This document shows positions 23,923 through 34,057 of a DNA stretch of 64,000 bases, piece after piece; within the stretch, counting starts at the first letter, position 1, and each line of letters opens with the position of its first letter. Under the pieces are notes generated by a model, which did no database searches, was not told the DNA's origin, and saw only the letters and a program-made list of their open reading frames with translations. A program made the position numbers and the translations under genes. Origin of the DNA: Lysobacterales bacterium (lineage in GTDB: Bacteria > Pseudomonadota > Gammaproteobacteria > Xanthomonadales > Rhodanobacteraceae); NCBI GenBank assembly GCA_016721015.1, contig JADKJL010000009.1:310001-374000 (forward strand), given 5' to 3'.

Positions 23923-25180
23923 GGCCAGTCACCCGCTCCGGAACCGGCTTGGTCTTCTCGAAGCCGAATGCGGTATAGACCCAGAGGTAGATGAAGAAGC
24001 CGAAGTAGGCTGCTGTCAGGAAGCGGCCGATGATCGTCTCGACCGGATCCGTTCCCGGGCCCGAACCGATCTTGCCAAGCCAGACAAAGCAGATGCCAAG
24101 CACGAACAGGGCAACCCGGAAGCCGACGCCACGATAGCGCCACGATTTGACCTTGCCGCGATCGAGCCAGGGCAGGAAGAACAGCACGATGATGGCGCTG
24201 AACATGGTCAGCACACCGGCCAGCTTGTTCGGAATCACCCGCAACATCGCGTAGAACGGCGTGTAGTACCAGGTCGGCTTGATGTGTGCGGGGGTGACCA
24301 GACGATTGGCCTCGATGAAGTTGTCATGCTCAAGGAACAGACCGCCGACGGTCGGCTCAAAGAAGATGATGAAGGCACAGATCATCAGGAAGCATCCGGT
24401 GTAGAAGATGTCCTTGACCGTGAAATACGGGTGGAATGGAATGCCATCCGCAGGCGCCTTGTCCGACCAGCGATTGCCCTTCGGCCCCTTCTTTATCTCG
24501 ACGCCGTCCGGGTTGTTCGAGCCGACTTCATGCAAGGCAAAGATGTGCAGGACGACCAACAGGAGCAAAACCAGCGGCAAGGCGATCACATGCAGGGCGA
24601 AGAAGCGATTGAGGGTGGCATCGGATGGCAGGTAGTCGCCCATGATCCATTCGGTCAATGCGCCGCCGATGTAGGGAACCGCACCGAACAGCGAGATGAT
24701 GACCTTGGCGCCCCAGAACGACATCTGGCCCCAAGGCAGCACATAGCCCATGAAGGCTTCGGCCATCAGCACCAAGTAGATCAGCATGCCGAGCAGCCAG
24801 ACCAGTTCGCGCGGCTTCTTGTAGGAGCCGTACATCACGCCTCGGAACATGTGGATGTAAACGACCAGGAAGAACGCCGAGGCACCTGTCGAGTGCATGT
24901 AGCGGATCAGCCAGCCCCATTCGACATCACGCATGATGTATTCAACCGAGGCGAAGGCTTCCGCCGCACTCGGCTTGAAGAACATCGTCAGGAAGATGCC
25001 GGTGACGATCTGGTTGACCAGCACCACCATCGACAGCACGCCGAAGATGTACCAGATGTTGAAGTTCTTCGGAGCGTAGTACTCCGTCATGTGCTTGCGG
25101 TAGACCGGAAGGAACGACGGTGCGCGCTCGTTGAACCATTCCTGCATGCCGGTGACAGCCTGGGTCAGTCGATTGGCCAT
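23915..25180 (-). CDS. petB: Ubiquinol-cytochrome c reductase, cytochrome b
   Basis: Membrane-embedded subunit of complex III with both b haems and the quinol sites. 421 residues with eight or more membrane helices. Visible are GIFLTMFFKPS, the RYMHSTGASAFFLVVYIHMFR haem-ligand helix (in two parts), GYVLPWGQMSFWGAKV, the second haem-ligand helix RFFALHVIALPLVLL and the catalytic Qo motif FEPTVGG (a PEWY variant may lie elsewhere). The ATG overlaps the petA stop in TAATG. Confidence 0.97.
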   Translation of the reverse strand: MANRLTQAVTGMQEWFNERAPSFLPVYRKHMTEYYAPKNFNIWYIFGVLSMVVLVNQIVTGIFLTMFFKPSAAEAFASVEYIMRDVEWGWLIRYMHSTGASAFFLVVYIHMFRGVMYGSYKKPRELVWLLGMLIYLVLMAEAFMGYVLPWGQMSFWGAKVIISLFGAVPYIGGALTEWIMGDYLPSDATLNRFFALHVIALPLVLLLLVVLHIFALHEVGSNNPDGVEIKKGPKGNRWSDKAPADGIPFHPYFTVKDIFYTGCFLMICAFIIFFEPTVGGLFLEHDNFIEANRLVTPAHIKPTWYYTPFYAMLRVIPNKLAGVLTMFSAIIVLFFLPWLDRGKVKSWRYRGVGFRVALFVLGICFVWLGKIGSGPGTDPVETIIGRFLTAAYFGFFIYLWVYTAFGFEKTKPVPERVTGHD

Positions 25181-25776
25181 TACGCTGCTCCCTTCATCTG
25201 GCCGATCATGATGTGGTTGTCATCCATGAAGTAGTACGGCGGCACGACCAGGTTGGTCGGCGCCGGCACGCCGTCATAGACACGACCGGCCATGTCGAAG
25301 CGCGACTTGTGGCACGGACAGAAGAATCCGCCCTTCCAGTCGGGGTCGAACGGTTCGGGCTTGAGCTCGGCATGCAGTTTCGGTGCGCAGCCGAGATGCG
25401 TGCAGATGCCGACCACGACAAACAATTCGGGTTTCTCGGAACGATGTTCGTTTTTCGCAAACGCCGGCTGCTGGTCGATCACCTCGGAGTTCGGATCCTT
25501 GAGACGCGGATCCTGGCTCGGCAGGGCATCAAGCTGGGCCTGGGTGCGCCGGATGATCCAGATCGGCTGGCCGCGCCACTCGAACATCACCATCTGCCCA
25601 AGTTCGAGCTTGCTGATGTCGGCTTCAACGGGAGCACCGGCGGTTTTTGCCCGCGCGCTCGGCTGCCACGATTTGATGAAAGGTATGGCCGCCATTGCAA
25701 TCCCTGCACCACCAACGACGGCTGTCGTTGCGGTCAGGAACCTGCGGCGGCCCATGTCGACGCCGTCATTTGCCAT
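25180..25776 (-). CDS. petA: Ubiquinol-cytochrome c reductase, Rieske iron-sulfur subunit
   Basis: 198 residues. A Tat-type signal anchor (MGRRRFLTATTAVVGGAGIAM) places the [2Fe-2S] domain in the periplasm. The cluster ligands are in GICTHLGCAPK and FFCPCHKSRFD, spaced as expected. The ATG at 25776 has GGAG six bases upstream and is preferred to the GTG four codons earlier. It is the first gene of petABC and diverges from the DegS-like protease gene. Confidence 0.97.
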   Translation of the reverse strand: MANDGVDMGRRRFLTATTAVVGGAGIAMAAIPFIKSWQPSARAKTAGAPVEADISKLELGQMVMFEWRGQPIWIIRRTQAQLDALPSQDPRLKDPNSEVIDQQPAFAKNEHRSEKPELFVVVGICTHLGCAPKLHAELKPEPFDPDWKGGFFCPCHKSRFDMAGRVYDGVPAPTNLVVPPYYFMDDNHIMIGQMKGAA

Positions 25777-25936
25777 CCGGCACTCCACGAGAGCTTGCTG
25801 AAAAAGAAAAGGAACTGGGATTGAACGCGGGGGTGCCGCAATATCATGCTAGTTTAACGAAGCAGTCCGCACCGCACAATCAAGAGCAGCGCGGCAGGAT
25901 GTCCACCTCACCCGCGCCAACCGTCAGTTTACCCTC

Positions 25937-27160
25937 ATGCGCCGCTCAACGACCCGTACCCTTTCATTTTTCCTGCGCTTTGCAATCCTCGGTCTTGCGA
26001 TTGCGTTCCTGCTGAGCCTGATTGCTCCCGGCATCGTCGAACGATTGCGGGGAGAATCATCATCATCCACGCATATCGATCCGGCCCGAAGTGCACCGCG
26101 CCCGGCATTCGCACATACCGAAGGCCCCGTTTCCTATTCGGATGCAGTGAGTCGAGCCGCACCGGCGGTGGTCAGCATCTATGCCAACAAGATCACCACG
26201 GTACGCCAGTATCGAATCGTTCCCGATCCAGTCACACGGCGCCTGTTCGGCGCCATTGCCGCCGGCCCCGCATACAAGAAGCAGGAACACAGCCTGGGCT
26301 CGGGCGTGGTCTTCAGTGCCGATGGCTATGTGCTGACGAACAATCATGTGATCAGCGGCGCCGATGACATTCAGGTGTTGCTCTCGGATGGCCGCGTCGC
26401 CCAGGCACGCGTGATCGGTGCGGATGCCGATACCGATCTCGCCGTGCTCAAGATCGATGCCACCGAGCTGCCGACCATTGCGGTCGCCGATCGTGGCGAC
26501 GTCAATGTCGGCGACGTCGTCCTCGCCATCGGAAACCCCTTCGGGGTCGGCAAGACGGTAACCATGGGCATCGTCAGCGCGACTGGCCGACAGCTTCGCC
26601 TGTCTGCTTATGAAGATTTCATCCAGACCGATGCCGCGATCAATTTCGGGAATTCAGGCGGTGCTCTGGTCAACGCACTCGGCGAACTGGTCGGCATCAA
26701 TACAGCGGTCTACCGCAATGCCGCCGGTGACGGGCGTGGCGGTGGCTCGCAGCAGAACAACGCCGAGGGTATCGGGTTTGCGATTCCGGTCAGCACCGCA
26801 AAGGCAGTGCTTGATCAGATCATCAGTCACGGCATGGTGATTCGCGGCTGGTTCGGAGCCGAATACGCGGATATCTCGGCGCTCAGCGCCGGAACGCCGG
26901 AGACCACGCCATTGCAGCGAGGCGTCGTCGTTGTGGAAGTACTGCCTGGTGGACCCGCCGACAACGCCGGCCTGCGACGTGGCGACATCCTGCTCAAACT
27001 TGACGGCGAAGACATCATCGATCAGGCCGACCTGCGCAGCAACGAGGCGGGCCTTGCACCGGGCAAGATCGCGCGTCTCGACGGACTCCGTGGCGGCACG
27101 CCGTTCTCGATCGAAATCACCCTGATGCAGCGTCCGCAGAACACCGTCAGCGGCACGTGA
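25937..27160 (+). CDS. DegS/AlgW-like membrane-anchored serine protease
   Basis: 407 residues. An N-terminal membrane anchor (FFLRFAILGLAIAFLLSLIAPGI) is followed by an HtrA trypsin-like domain. The triad is visible as His in TNNHVISGAD, Asp in DTDLAVLKID and Ser in NFGNSGGAL. A single PDZ domain (GVVVVEVLPGGPADNAGLRRGDILL) follows. One PDZ plus an anchor suggests the DegS role, cleaving the anti-sigma factor RseA to release sigma-E during envelope stress. No rpoE or rseA is nearby, so the substrate is inferred from the family. Confidence 0.92.
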   Translation: MRRSTTRTLSFFLRFAILGLAIAFLLSLIAPGIVERLRGESSSSTHIDPARSAPRPAFAHTEGPVSYSDAVSRAAPAVVSIYANKITTVRQYRIVPDPVTRRLFGAIAAGPAYKKQEHSLGSGVVFSADGYVLTNNHVISGADDIQVLLSDGRVAQARVIGADADTDLAVLKIDATELPTIAVADRGDVNVGDVVLAIGNPFGVGKTVTMGIVSATGRQLRLSAYEDFIQTDAAINFGNSGGALVNALGELVGINTAVYRNAAGDGRGGGSQQNNAEGIGFAIPVSTAKAVLDQIISHGMVIRGWFGAEYADISALSAGTPETTPLQRGVVVVEVLPGGPADNAGLRRGDILLKLDGEDIIDQADLRSNEAGLAPGKIARLDGLRGGTPFSIEITLMQRPQNTVSGT

Positions 27161-27169
27161 ATGCGCGAC

Positions 27170-28105
27170 TCAGAGCGCCTTGTGGTAGCGCTCGCGCAGG
27201 GTCGCCACGCGCTCGACATAGACCTGGGTTTCCGCGAAAGGCGGCACATCCGCATATTTGCGCACCGCGCCAGGCCCTGCGTTGTAGGCAGCGGCGGCGA
27301 GGCGCTCGTCGCCATTGAAATCCTTGAGCATCCGGGCAAGGTATTCAGCCCCGCCGCGAATGTTCTGAGCGGCGTCGAAAGCATCGTCAACGCCGAGGCC
27401 GGTGGCCGTCGCCGGCATCAATTGCATTAATCCCTGCGCGCCCTTGGTCGAGATCGCCATTGGATTGAAGGCCGACTCGGCATGGATGATGGCCCGCAAC
27501 AGGGCCGCGTCGACACCAAACTCGCTGGCGGCGAGATCGACCTCTGACCTGTAGGCATCAAGATTGAGCGCGGTGCTGGCGAAGTTGATCGTCGAGTGCA
27601 GATCGCAAGCGACACAGGTCGAGATATACGTGAACAACAAGGCGAAGCGTCCATCACGTGGCCGGACATTGGTGTATTCGGTGATACCACTGCTGCGCTC
27701 CACCTTGTAGACGGCCCCGCGCAACACCTTGGGTGCCGCGACCGATGTCGTCGCACTGGTCATCACCTTGGCCACCGGCTTCTCGGGTAAGGCCGCAGCC
27801 GGCTCACGCGGTGCCGTTGCCAGCATCAGCGCCGAGGAAGCAACTCCGGAACGGGCGGCACGGACATCCGGGCGCTCCTGGTAGTCGACCTTGCGTTCGG
27901 CCTGCTTGCTCTTCGCGGCTGGAGGACTGGCCGCGTAACTGCCAATGGCCTTGCAAGCCGTGAACGAAGTCTTCGTGTTGGTGTAGGCGACACTTCCGCC
28001 CGGCCCCGCACACTTGTACAGGGTGTCCGCGCGAGTCCCGGCCGAGAGCATCAACGCAATCGAGAAGAATCCGCCAAGCAGCTGATTTTTCGATATTTTC
28101 AGCAT
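27170..28105 (-). CDS. Lytic transglycosylase, SLT domain, exported
   Basis: 311 residues, cleaving peptidoglycan to anhydro-muropeptides. A signal peptide (LLGGFFSIALMLSAGTRA) precedes a DUF4124-like segment (TLYKCAGPGGSVAYTNT) with paired Cys. The C-terminal SLT domain has the catalytic Glu in AIIHAESAFNPMAISTKGAQGLMQLMPATA, and AAYNAGPGAVRKY. The ATG at 28105 is preferred to a GTG three codons upstream. It converges with the DegS-like gene ten bases apart. Confidence 0.9.
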   Translation of the reverse strand: MLKISKNQLLGGFFSIALMLSAGTRADTLYKCAGPGGSVAYTNTKTSFTACKAIGSYAASPPAAKSKQAERKVDYQERPDVRAARSGVASSALMLATAPREPAAALPEKPVAKVMTSATTSVAAPKVLRGAVYKVERSSGITEYTNVRPRDGRFALLFTYISTCVACDLHSTINFASTALNLDAYRSEVDLAASEFGVDAALLRAIIHAESAFNPMAISTKGAQGLMQLMPATATGLGVDDAFDAAQNIRGGAEYLARMLKDFNGDERLAAAAYNAGPGAVRKYADVPPFAETQVYVERVATLRERYHKAL

Positions 28106-28250
28106 CGCCACCACGCTACAACCAAAGCCACTCGATTTCCGGCGACCCTACTGGGAGCCCGGAAAACGCCCCAAGTTCACCAGCATATTGCTGGCGAGCC
28201 TCAAGTCCAGTGCGTAAACTACTGGGTTTCCTGACAATTCTCCAGATCCC

Positions 28251-29600
28251 ATGGCCGGAAAGCTCTATATCAAGACTCACGGTTGCCAGATGAACGAGTA
28301 CGACTCGACCAAGATGGCCGACGTGCTGGGCGCCGCGCATGGCCTGGAATTGACCGAGGATGAGAGCGAGGCCGACGTCATCCTGATCAACACCTGCTCG
28401 ATCCGCGAGAAGGCACAGGAGAAGGTGTTCAGCCAGCTCGGCCGCTGGAAGGAGCTCAAGCAGCACAAGGAATCCGTGGTGATTGGCGTCGGTGGCTGCG
28501 TGGCCAGCCAGGAAGGTGCCGCGATCGTCAAACGTGCGCCGTATGTCGATCTCGTGTTCGGCCCGCAAACCCTGCATCGCCTGCCTGAGATGATCGAGGC
28601 GCGGCGCAGAAGCGGCAAGCCGCAGATCGACATCAGCTTTCCCGAGATCGAGAAGTTTGACCGCCTGCCGGAACCGCGCGCCGAAGGCCCCAGCGCCTTC
28701 GTCTCGATCATGGAAGGTTGCTCGAAATACTGCAGCTTCTGCGTGGTGCCCTACACGCGCGGCGAGGAAATCAGTCGGCCTTTCGATGACGTGCTTGCCG
28801 AGGTCGCCCAGCTGGCCGAACAAGGTGTGCGCGAGGTCAACCTGCTTGGTCAGAACGTCAACGCCTATCGAGGGCCAATGCACGACGGCGGAATTGCCGA
28901 TCTCGGCTTGCTGATCCATGCCGTGGCACAGATCGATGGCATTGGCCGCATCCGGTTCACCACTTCGCATCCGATGGAATTCAGCGACTCGCTGATCGAG
29001 GCGTATGCGAATGTGCCCGAGCTGGCGAATTACCTGCACCTGCCCGTGCAGGCCGGCTCGGACCGCATCCTTGCCGCGATGAAGCGCGGCTACACCGCGC
29101 TCGAATACAAGCAGCGCATCCGCAAGTTGCGCGCGGTGCGCCCGGACATCTGTGTCTCCTCAGATTTCATCGTTGGTTTTCCCGGTGAAACCGATGCGGA
29201 TTTCGCCAAGACCATGAAGCTGATCGACGATGTCGGCTTCGACCAGAGTTTCAGCTTCGTCTTCTCCTCACGCGCAGGCACGCCGGCCGCCAGCCTGGCC
29301 GACGAAACCCCTGCCGAGGTCAAGCAGCAGCGCCTCAAGCAGTTGCAGAGCGTGCTCAACGAAAATGCCCGCAAGATCAACGAAGCAATGCTCGGCACCA
29401 CGCAAAGCATCCTCGTCGAAGGCCCGAGCCGACGCGATCCCAACGAGATGACCGGCCGCACCGAGAACATGCGCAAGGTCAACTTTGCCGGCCACCCGGG
29501 CATGGTCGGCCAGTTCGTCGACGTGGTCATCACCGAGGTCATGGCCAACTCGTTGCGCGGCCGCATTTCAATCGCAGCCGGCAGCGAACTCGCCGGCTGA
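28251..29600 (+). CDS. miaB: tRNA-2-methylthio-N6-dimethylallyladenosine synthase
   Basis: A radical-SAM methylthiotransferase that adds the methylthio group at A37 of tRNAs reading UNN codons. 449 residues. The N-terminal UPF0004 domain has cluster cysteines in KTHGCQMNEYDS, NTCSIREKA and GVGGCVASQEG. The radical-SAM motif is EGCSKYCSFCVVPYTRG, and a TRAM domain ends the protein. The usual downstream ybeZ-ybeY genes are absent; a DUF885 gene converges instead. Confidence 0.97.
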   Translation: MAGKLYIKTHGCQMNEYDSTKMADVLGAAHGLELTEDESEADVILINTCSIREKAQEKVFSQLGRWKELKQHKESVVIGVGGCVASQEGAAIVKRAPYVDLVFGPQTLHRLPEMIEARRRSGKPQIDISFPEIEKFDRLPEPRAEGPSAFVSIMEGCSKYCSFCVVPYTRGEEISRPFDDVLAEVAQLAEQGVREVNLLGQNVNAYRGPMHDGGIADLGLLIHAVAQIDGIGRIRFTTSHPMEFSDSLIEAYANVPELANYLHLPVQAGSDRILAAMKRGYTALEYKQRIRKLRAVRPDICVSSDFIVGFPGETDADFAKTMKLIDDVGFDQSFSFVFSSRAGTPAASLADETPAEVKQQRLKQLQSVLNENARKINEAMLGTTQSILVEGPSRRDPNEMTGRTENMRKVNFAGHPGMVGQFVDVVITEVMANSLRGRISIAAGSELAG

Positions 29601-29605
29601 TCTTG

Positions 29606-31426
29606 TCATCCCGCCTTCTTTTTGGCGATCCAGTCATCGACAACGCGCTCGACCAGTGACAGCGGCAGCGCGCCGTGGGTCAGCACCTGGTCGTGGAATT
29701 CACTGAGCCTGAACTTGTCGCCCAGTTGCTCCTTCGCTTTCTCGCGCAGGGCGAGGATCTTCAACATGCCGGCCTTGTAGGCCAACGCCTGGCCGGGATT
29801 GACGAAGTAGCGTTCGATCTCGGCGGTGACATCGCCCTCGCCCATGCCGGTGTTCTCCAGCATGTAGCTGATCGCCTGTTCACGCGTCCAGTGCTTGTAG
29901 TGGATGCCGCTGTCGACGACCAGGCGCACCGCACGCATCATCTCGTCGCGAAGGCGGCCGAGGTTGTCGAGCGGATCCTTCTCGAAACCCAGCTCCCAGG
30001 CGAGGCGTTCGGCGTACAGCGCCCAACCTTCCGAGTAGGCCGTGAACGGCAAGACTCGACGGAAGAACGGAACGCCCTGCAGTTCCTGCGCGATCGTGAT
30101 CTGGAAATGATGGCCGGGGATGCCTTCGTGATAGGCCAGCGTGCGCATGGCGAATTTCGGGGTTTCGCCGGGGTCGCGCAGGTTTGCGTAGAACACGCCG
30201 GGACGTGATCCATCGAAGGCGCCGCCCTGGTAGTAGGCACCCGGCGCGGTCTTCTCCGAAAACGCGGGCACCGGTTTGACCTCGACCCCGAGCTTCGGGC
30301 GCCGGTTGAAGGCATCACCGAGATTGGCGTTGACGTCATCGAGAATCGCCTGATAGCGGGCGATCATGGCTGTCTTGCCTTCCGGCGTGTTCGGATACAT
30401 TTGTTCGGGTTGGCGCGCCAGTTGCTGGACACGCTCGCCGATGCTGCCCTCAGTCAAACCCTGATCGCGCAGGATCACGTCCATCTCCGCACTGATGCGT
30501 GCGACTTCGGAAAGTCCGAGTTCATGCACTTCGGCCGGTGTCATGTCCGTGGTCGTGTGGCTGCGCACGCACCAGGCGTAGTAGGCATCACCATCCGGCA
30601 AGCTCCAGGCACCCAGATTTTGCGTGGCCTTGGGCTGCAAGGCAGTGAAATAGGCAATCAGATCGCGATAGGCGGGATAGACTTTGCCGTCAATGGAGGC
30701 CTGGGCCCGCTTGAGCAGATCGTCCTGGCGGGCTTGATCCAGCTTGCCCGTTCCCAGCTTGCTCAGCTTCTCCCTGAGGCTCGTGTAGAGCATGTTTTCC
30801 GCGGGCGGCATGGCAATGAAGCCCTGCATCTGCTCAAGTACCTTGTCGACCGTGAACTTCGGCGGGATCGCGCCCTTGCTTTCACGCAGCTTCAGGCCTT
30901 CGATGACCTGCGAGAACTGCTGCGGAAACCGGTCGAGGCGCTTGATGTAGTTCTCGGCATCGGACGCGCTGTTGACCTGATGCGTATCGGCCATGAAGTT
31001 CGGCAGGTTCGACTGGATGCCGAACATCTGGTTGATCGGGAAATCGTTGTAGCGGAATTGCTCACCCTCGACTTGATCCTTGAGGAAGTACTCGAGCGCG
31101 TCGTAGGACAACTTGCCCTCCGCGTCGAGCGCATCGCGATCGTAGCGATGCAGCATGTCGAGATCGTCCTTGACCATGACGGCCATGTCGTCGGCATGTG
31201 CGGGCGAGGCGTCGTCGAGCTTGTCGCTGTAGAAATCCGCCCATGGCGGCAGGATGCGCATGCTGCTGAGCATCTGCGGGCTCTGCAGGGCGAATTGCAT
31301 GAACGTACGTCCGTAGAACCAGTCGATCTTGTAGGGCTTGAAGTACCAGACATGCGCCAAGCCGATTCCGACAACCACGACGACGAGCAAGATCACGCGC
31401 AGCAGCCATTTGAGCAGCTTTTTCAT
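29606..31426 (-). CDS. DUF885 family protein, putative metallopeptidase
   Basis: 606 residues. The N-terminus (KKLLKWLLRVILLVVVVVGIGLAHVW) is a signal anchor or uncleaved signal peptide. The DUF885 hallmark YHEGIPGHHFQI, resembling a zinc-peptidase HExxH-like site, lies in the second half, followed by YSEGWALYAERLAWELG with a likely third ligand. The family is often annotated as carboxypeptidase-like, but few members have been characterised. The ATG at 31426 was chosen because the hydrophobic N-terminus begins there; upstream codons are unlike coding sequence. It converges with miaB with a five-base gap. Confidence 0.88.
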   Translation of the reverse strand: MKKLLKWLLRVILLVVVVVGIGLAHVWYFKPYKIDWFYGRTFMQFALQSPQMLSSMRILPPWADFYSDKLDDASPAHADDMAVMVKDDLDMLHRYDRDALDAEGKLSYDALEYFLKDQVEGEQFRYNDFPINQMFGIQSNLPNFMADTHQVNSASDAENYIKRLDRFPQQFSQVIEGLKLRESKGAIPPKFTVDKVLEQMQGFIAMPPAENMLYTSLREKLSKLGTGKLDQARQDDLLKRAQASIDGKVYPAYRDLIAYFTALQPKATQNLGAWSLPDGDAYYAWCVRSHTTTDMTPAEVHELGLSEVARISAEMDVILRDQGLTEGSIGERVQQLARQPEQMYPNTPEGKTAMIARYQAILDDVNANLGDAFNRRPKLGVEVKPVPAFSEKTAPGAYYQGGAFDGSRPGVFYANLRDPGETPKFAMRTLAYHEGIPGHHFQITIAQELQGVPFFRRVLPFTAYSEGWALYAERLAWELGFEKDPLDNLGRLRDEMMRAVRLVVDSGIHYKHWTREQAISYMLENTGMGEGDVTAEIERYFVNPGQALAYKAGMLKILALREKAKEQLGDKFRLSEFHDQVLTHGALPLSLVERVVDDWIAKKKAG

Positions 31427-31652
31427 GTGTCCATCCCCAAGGCAGATATCGGCCCAATCTAGCATCACCCGTGCCTTTGCCGGGACAGCCATTGGTCACG
31501 AATCGCGGCTGGGCTGCAAATACATTCAAGCCGGGCACGCCGGCATTCCTCCAATTGCGTGAGTAGCTTTTTACACCCTTGCCGACAGACGAGCCGACGG
31601 TTATGTTGCCGACTTGGTACAACCACCTGCAGATTGCCGAGCCGGGAAATCC

Positions 31653-32498
31653 ATGAACTATCGCCATGCATTCCACGCCGGCAACTTCGCCGATGTGTTC
31701 AAGCACGCGATCCTGATCGGGTTGCTTGAAGCATTGAAGGCAAAACAGAAGCCGTTCAGTTACATCGATACCCATGCAGGACGCGGCCACTACCTGCTGA
31801 CCGACAGCGAAGCGACGCGCACGGCGGAAGCGGCGGACGGTGTCCAGCGGTTGCTAACGGCGACGCGCCTGCCGAGCCTGTTGCATGTTTATGTCAATCT
31901 CATTCGCTCACTCAATGCCGGGCGCGATGAACTGATCGAGTATCCGGGTTCGCCGCTGATTGCCAGTCTGATCATGCGCGACGAGGATCGCGGCATCCTC
32001 TGCGAAATCCAGCCGGAGGAGTGTGCGGCGCTGAAAATCGCGCTGCGCGGTGATGCGCGCTTCGCGATCCACGAACGCGATGGCTATGCGGCAATGAATG
32101 CACTGTTGCCACCGCCGCAACGTCGCGGCCTGGTTCTGATCGATCCGCCGTTCGAAGCGCAGGACGGCGAATTCCGAATCATCGAAAATGCACTGGCCGA
32201 CGCGGCGAAACGCTGGGCCAGTGGCATCTATGCCGTCTGGTATCCGATCAAGTTGCGCCAGCAAGTGCAGCCCTTTCACCGCTGGTTGACCAAGAGCGGA
32301 TTCGGCAAGGTGCTCGTCGCAGAGCTGCTCCTGCATCCGGACAATTCAGCCTTGCGTTTGAATGGCTGCGGGATGGCGATCATCAATCCGCCATGGAAGT
32401 TCGAACGGCAGCTCGAGGAACTCCTGCCGGCCCTGCAGAACCTGCTCTCGCAGGGTCGCTATGGCCAGCACCGCATAGAATGGCTGGTGCGCGACTGA
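31653..32498 (+). CDS. rlmJ: 23S rRNA (adenine(2030)-N6)-methyltransferase
   Basis: 281 residues, methylating A2030 of 23S rRNA. The start MNYRHAFHAGNFADVFKHAIL is the RlmJ signature. DTHAGRGHY is the SAM-binding motif I, and LIDPPFE is the catalytic DPPY-type motif IV (DPPF here). It diverges from the DUF885 gene with a 226-bp spacer and is followed 49 bases later by the slp gene on the same strand. Confidence 0.95.
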   Translation: MNYRHAFHAGNFADVFKHAILIGLLEALKAKQKPFSYIDTHAGRGHYLLTDSEATRTAEAADGVQRLLTATRLPSLLHVYVNLIRSLNAGRDELIEYPGSPLIASLIMRDEDRGILCEIQPEECAALKIALRGDARFAIHERDGYAAMNALLPPPQRRGLVLIDPPFEAQDGEFRIIENALADAAKRWASGIYAVWYPIKLRQQVQPFHRWLTKSGFGKVLVAELLLHPDNSALRLNGCGMAIINPPWKFERQLEELLPALQNLLSQGRYGQHRIEWLVRD

Positions 32499-32547
32499 TC
32501 GGGAAGGATTGGATGATTCCGCTTCGGCGCGACAGGAAATAGAGAGC

Positions 32548-33051
32548 ATGACCGGGAATCACCGATTTCGCCGCACAATTGCGCTCGTGCTCAGCTGCTC
32601 GATGCTGGCGGCGTGCGCGACCCCAGCGTTCAGGGAAACCGGCAGTCTTGTCGCCATCGAGCCAAGCGACGTGCAGCAATCCGGCGATCGCCACGTGGGC
32701 AGCGAGGTCATCTGGGGCGGTCGCATCATTGCGGTGGAAAACCGCGAGGACGCGACCGAGGTCGAAGTCATCGGCTATCCGATGGATCGCGATCAGCAAC
32801 CGATGCCCGACGCGCCCACGGTTGGCCGATTCATCGTCGTCCTGCCCGGCTTCGTCGAACCGTTGGATTATCCGGTCGGGCGACACCTCAGCGTGGTCGG
32901 CATCGTTTCAGGAACGCGGCTGGGTCATGTCGACGAACATGCATACCTCTATCCCCTGCTTCGTGCCCGTGAAGTCAAGGTGTGGCCATGGGGGTTCATG
33001 TTCGACAAGCGGCCACGCGTCAGCATTGGCGTCGGCGTGCGCATTCACTGA
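32548..33051 (+). CDS. slp: Slp family outer-membrane lipoprotein
   Basis: 167 residues. The lipoprotein signal (RRTIALVLSCSMLAAC) puts the lipidated Cys at residue 23. The body fits the Slp family, with HVGSEVIWGGRIIAVENREDATEVEVIGYPMD in blocks. Slp proteins are starvation- or stationary-phase-induced outer-membrane lipoproteins in E. coli. The ATG at 32548 was chosen to place the signal peptide at the N-terminus. Its last seven bases overlap the end of the convergent CDF gene. Confidence 0.87.
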   Translation: MTGNHRFRRTIALVLSCSMLAACATPAFRETGSLVAIEPSDVQQSGDRHVGSEVIWGGRIIAVENREDATEVEVIGYPMDRDQQPMPDAPTVGRFIVVLPGFVEPLDYPVGRHLSVVGIVSGTRLGHVDEHAYLYPLLRAREVKVWPWGFMFDKRPRVSIGVGVRIH

Positions 33052-33980
33052 ACAACAATTTCGACGTGGTTGGCATCGTCGACATCCGGCTCGAAGAAAC
33101 TGAAGCGGACCTCCGGAAAGCGCTGCTTGAGTTCATGCTCGATCGCATTGATCTGGCCAATCAGACCGATCGCGGATTCCTCTCCGCGCATGCGCGCCTT
33201 GATCGAGACCATCACGTCGTTGCCGAGCTGAAGGGTGATCAGGTTGTAGAGTTCATCGATCTCCGGCCGTTCCTCGAGGAAGCCGCGCAGATCCCTGGAA
33301 AGCTGCGGATCGACGCTTTGGCCGATGAGCATGGATTTGACTTCAATGGATATCAGAATCGCCACGATGATCAACAGCGCACCAATGGCCAGCGTGCCGA
33401 TGGCATCCCATAGCGGGTTTCCAGTCCACATGGTCAGGCCGACTGCGAACAGCGCAAGCACCAGTCCGACAAGGGCCGCCAGATCCTCGCCAAAGATCAC
33501 CACCAACTCGACCTGCCGGGAGTTGCGGAACCAGTGCCACAAGCTGCGCTTGCCGCGCACCTTGTTGACTTCGACCAGGCAGGCACGCATGGAAATGCCT
33601 TCCACGACGATACTGAAGACCAGCACGCCGATCGCGATCCACGGCGAGCGCAAGGGTTCGCTTGAAGAAAGTTTGTGCCATCCCTCGTAAACGGAAAACA
33701 TGCCACCGACGCTGAAAAGCATCAGTGCGACCAGGAACGACCAGAAGTAGATGGCCTTGCCATGACCCAGCGGATGTTCGGCTGTCGCAGGCTTGCCGGC
33801 CTGGCGGATGCCGAACAGCAGCAACACCTGGTTGCCGCAATCTGCAAGCGAGTGAACCGCTTCAGCCAGCATCGCGCCGGAACCGGTGGTCAGGGCGGCG
33901 CTGAGCTTGGCCACAAAAATGGCAAAGTTTGCACCCAGCGCAAAAAAAATTGCGCGGATTGAATTGCCTTTACCCGACAT
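33045..33980 (-). CDS. Cation diffusion facilitator transporter
   Basis: 311 residues with about six membrane helices. The CDF metal-site helix is AEAVHSLADCGNQVLLLFG, with the HxxxD pair, and a second acidic helix has VVIFGEDLAALVGL. The C-terminal cytoplasmic domain (SVDPQLSRDLRGFLEERPEI) is typical of the SLC30A9/YdfM-like branch. Such proteins usually exchange Zn2+, Fe2+ or Mn2+ for protons; the ion is not decidable from sequence. The 3' end overlaps slp convergently. Confidence 0.9.
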   Translation of the reverse strand: MSGKGNSIRAIFFALGANFAIFVAKLSAALTTGSGAMLAEAVHSLADCGNQVLLLFGIRQAGKPATAEHPLGHGKAIYFWSFLVALMLFSVGGMFSVYEGWHKLSSSEPLRSPWIAIGVLVFSIVVEGISMRACLVEVNKVRGKRSLWHWFRNSRQVELVVIFGEDLAALVGLVLALFAVGLTMWTGNPLWDAIGTLAIGALLIIVAILISIEVKSMLIGQSVDPQLSRDLRGFLEERPEIDELYNLITLQLGNDVMVSIKARMRGEESAIGLIGQINAIEHELKQRFPEVRFSFFEPDVDDANHVEIVVQ

Positions 33981-34057
33981 GCCTGCCCCGTTTCAAGAGT
34001 CCGGCGCGCAGTTTACCAACCTCGGAGCCGCTGCAGATGACGGTGAACATCTGCCGG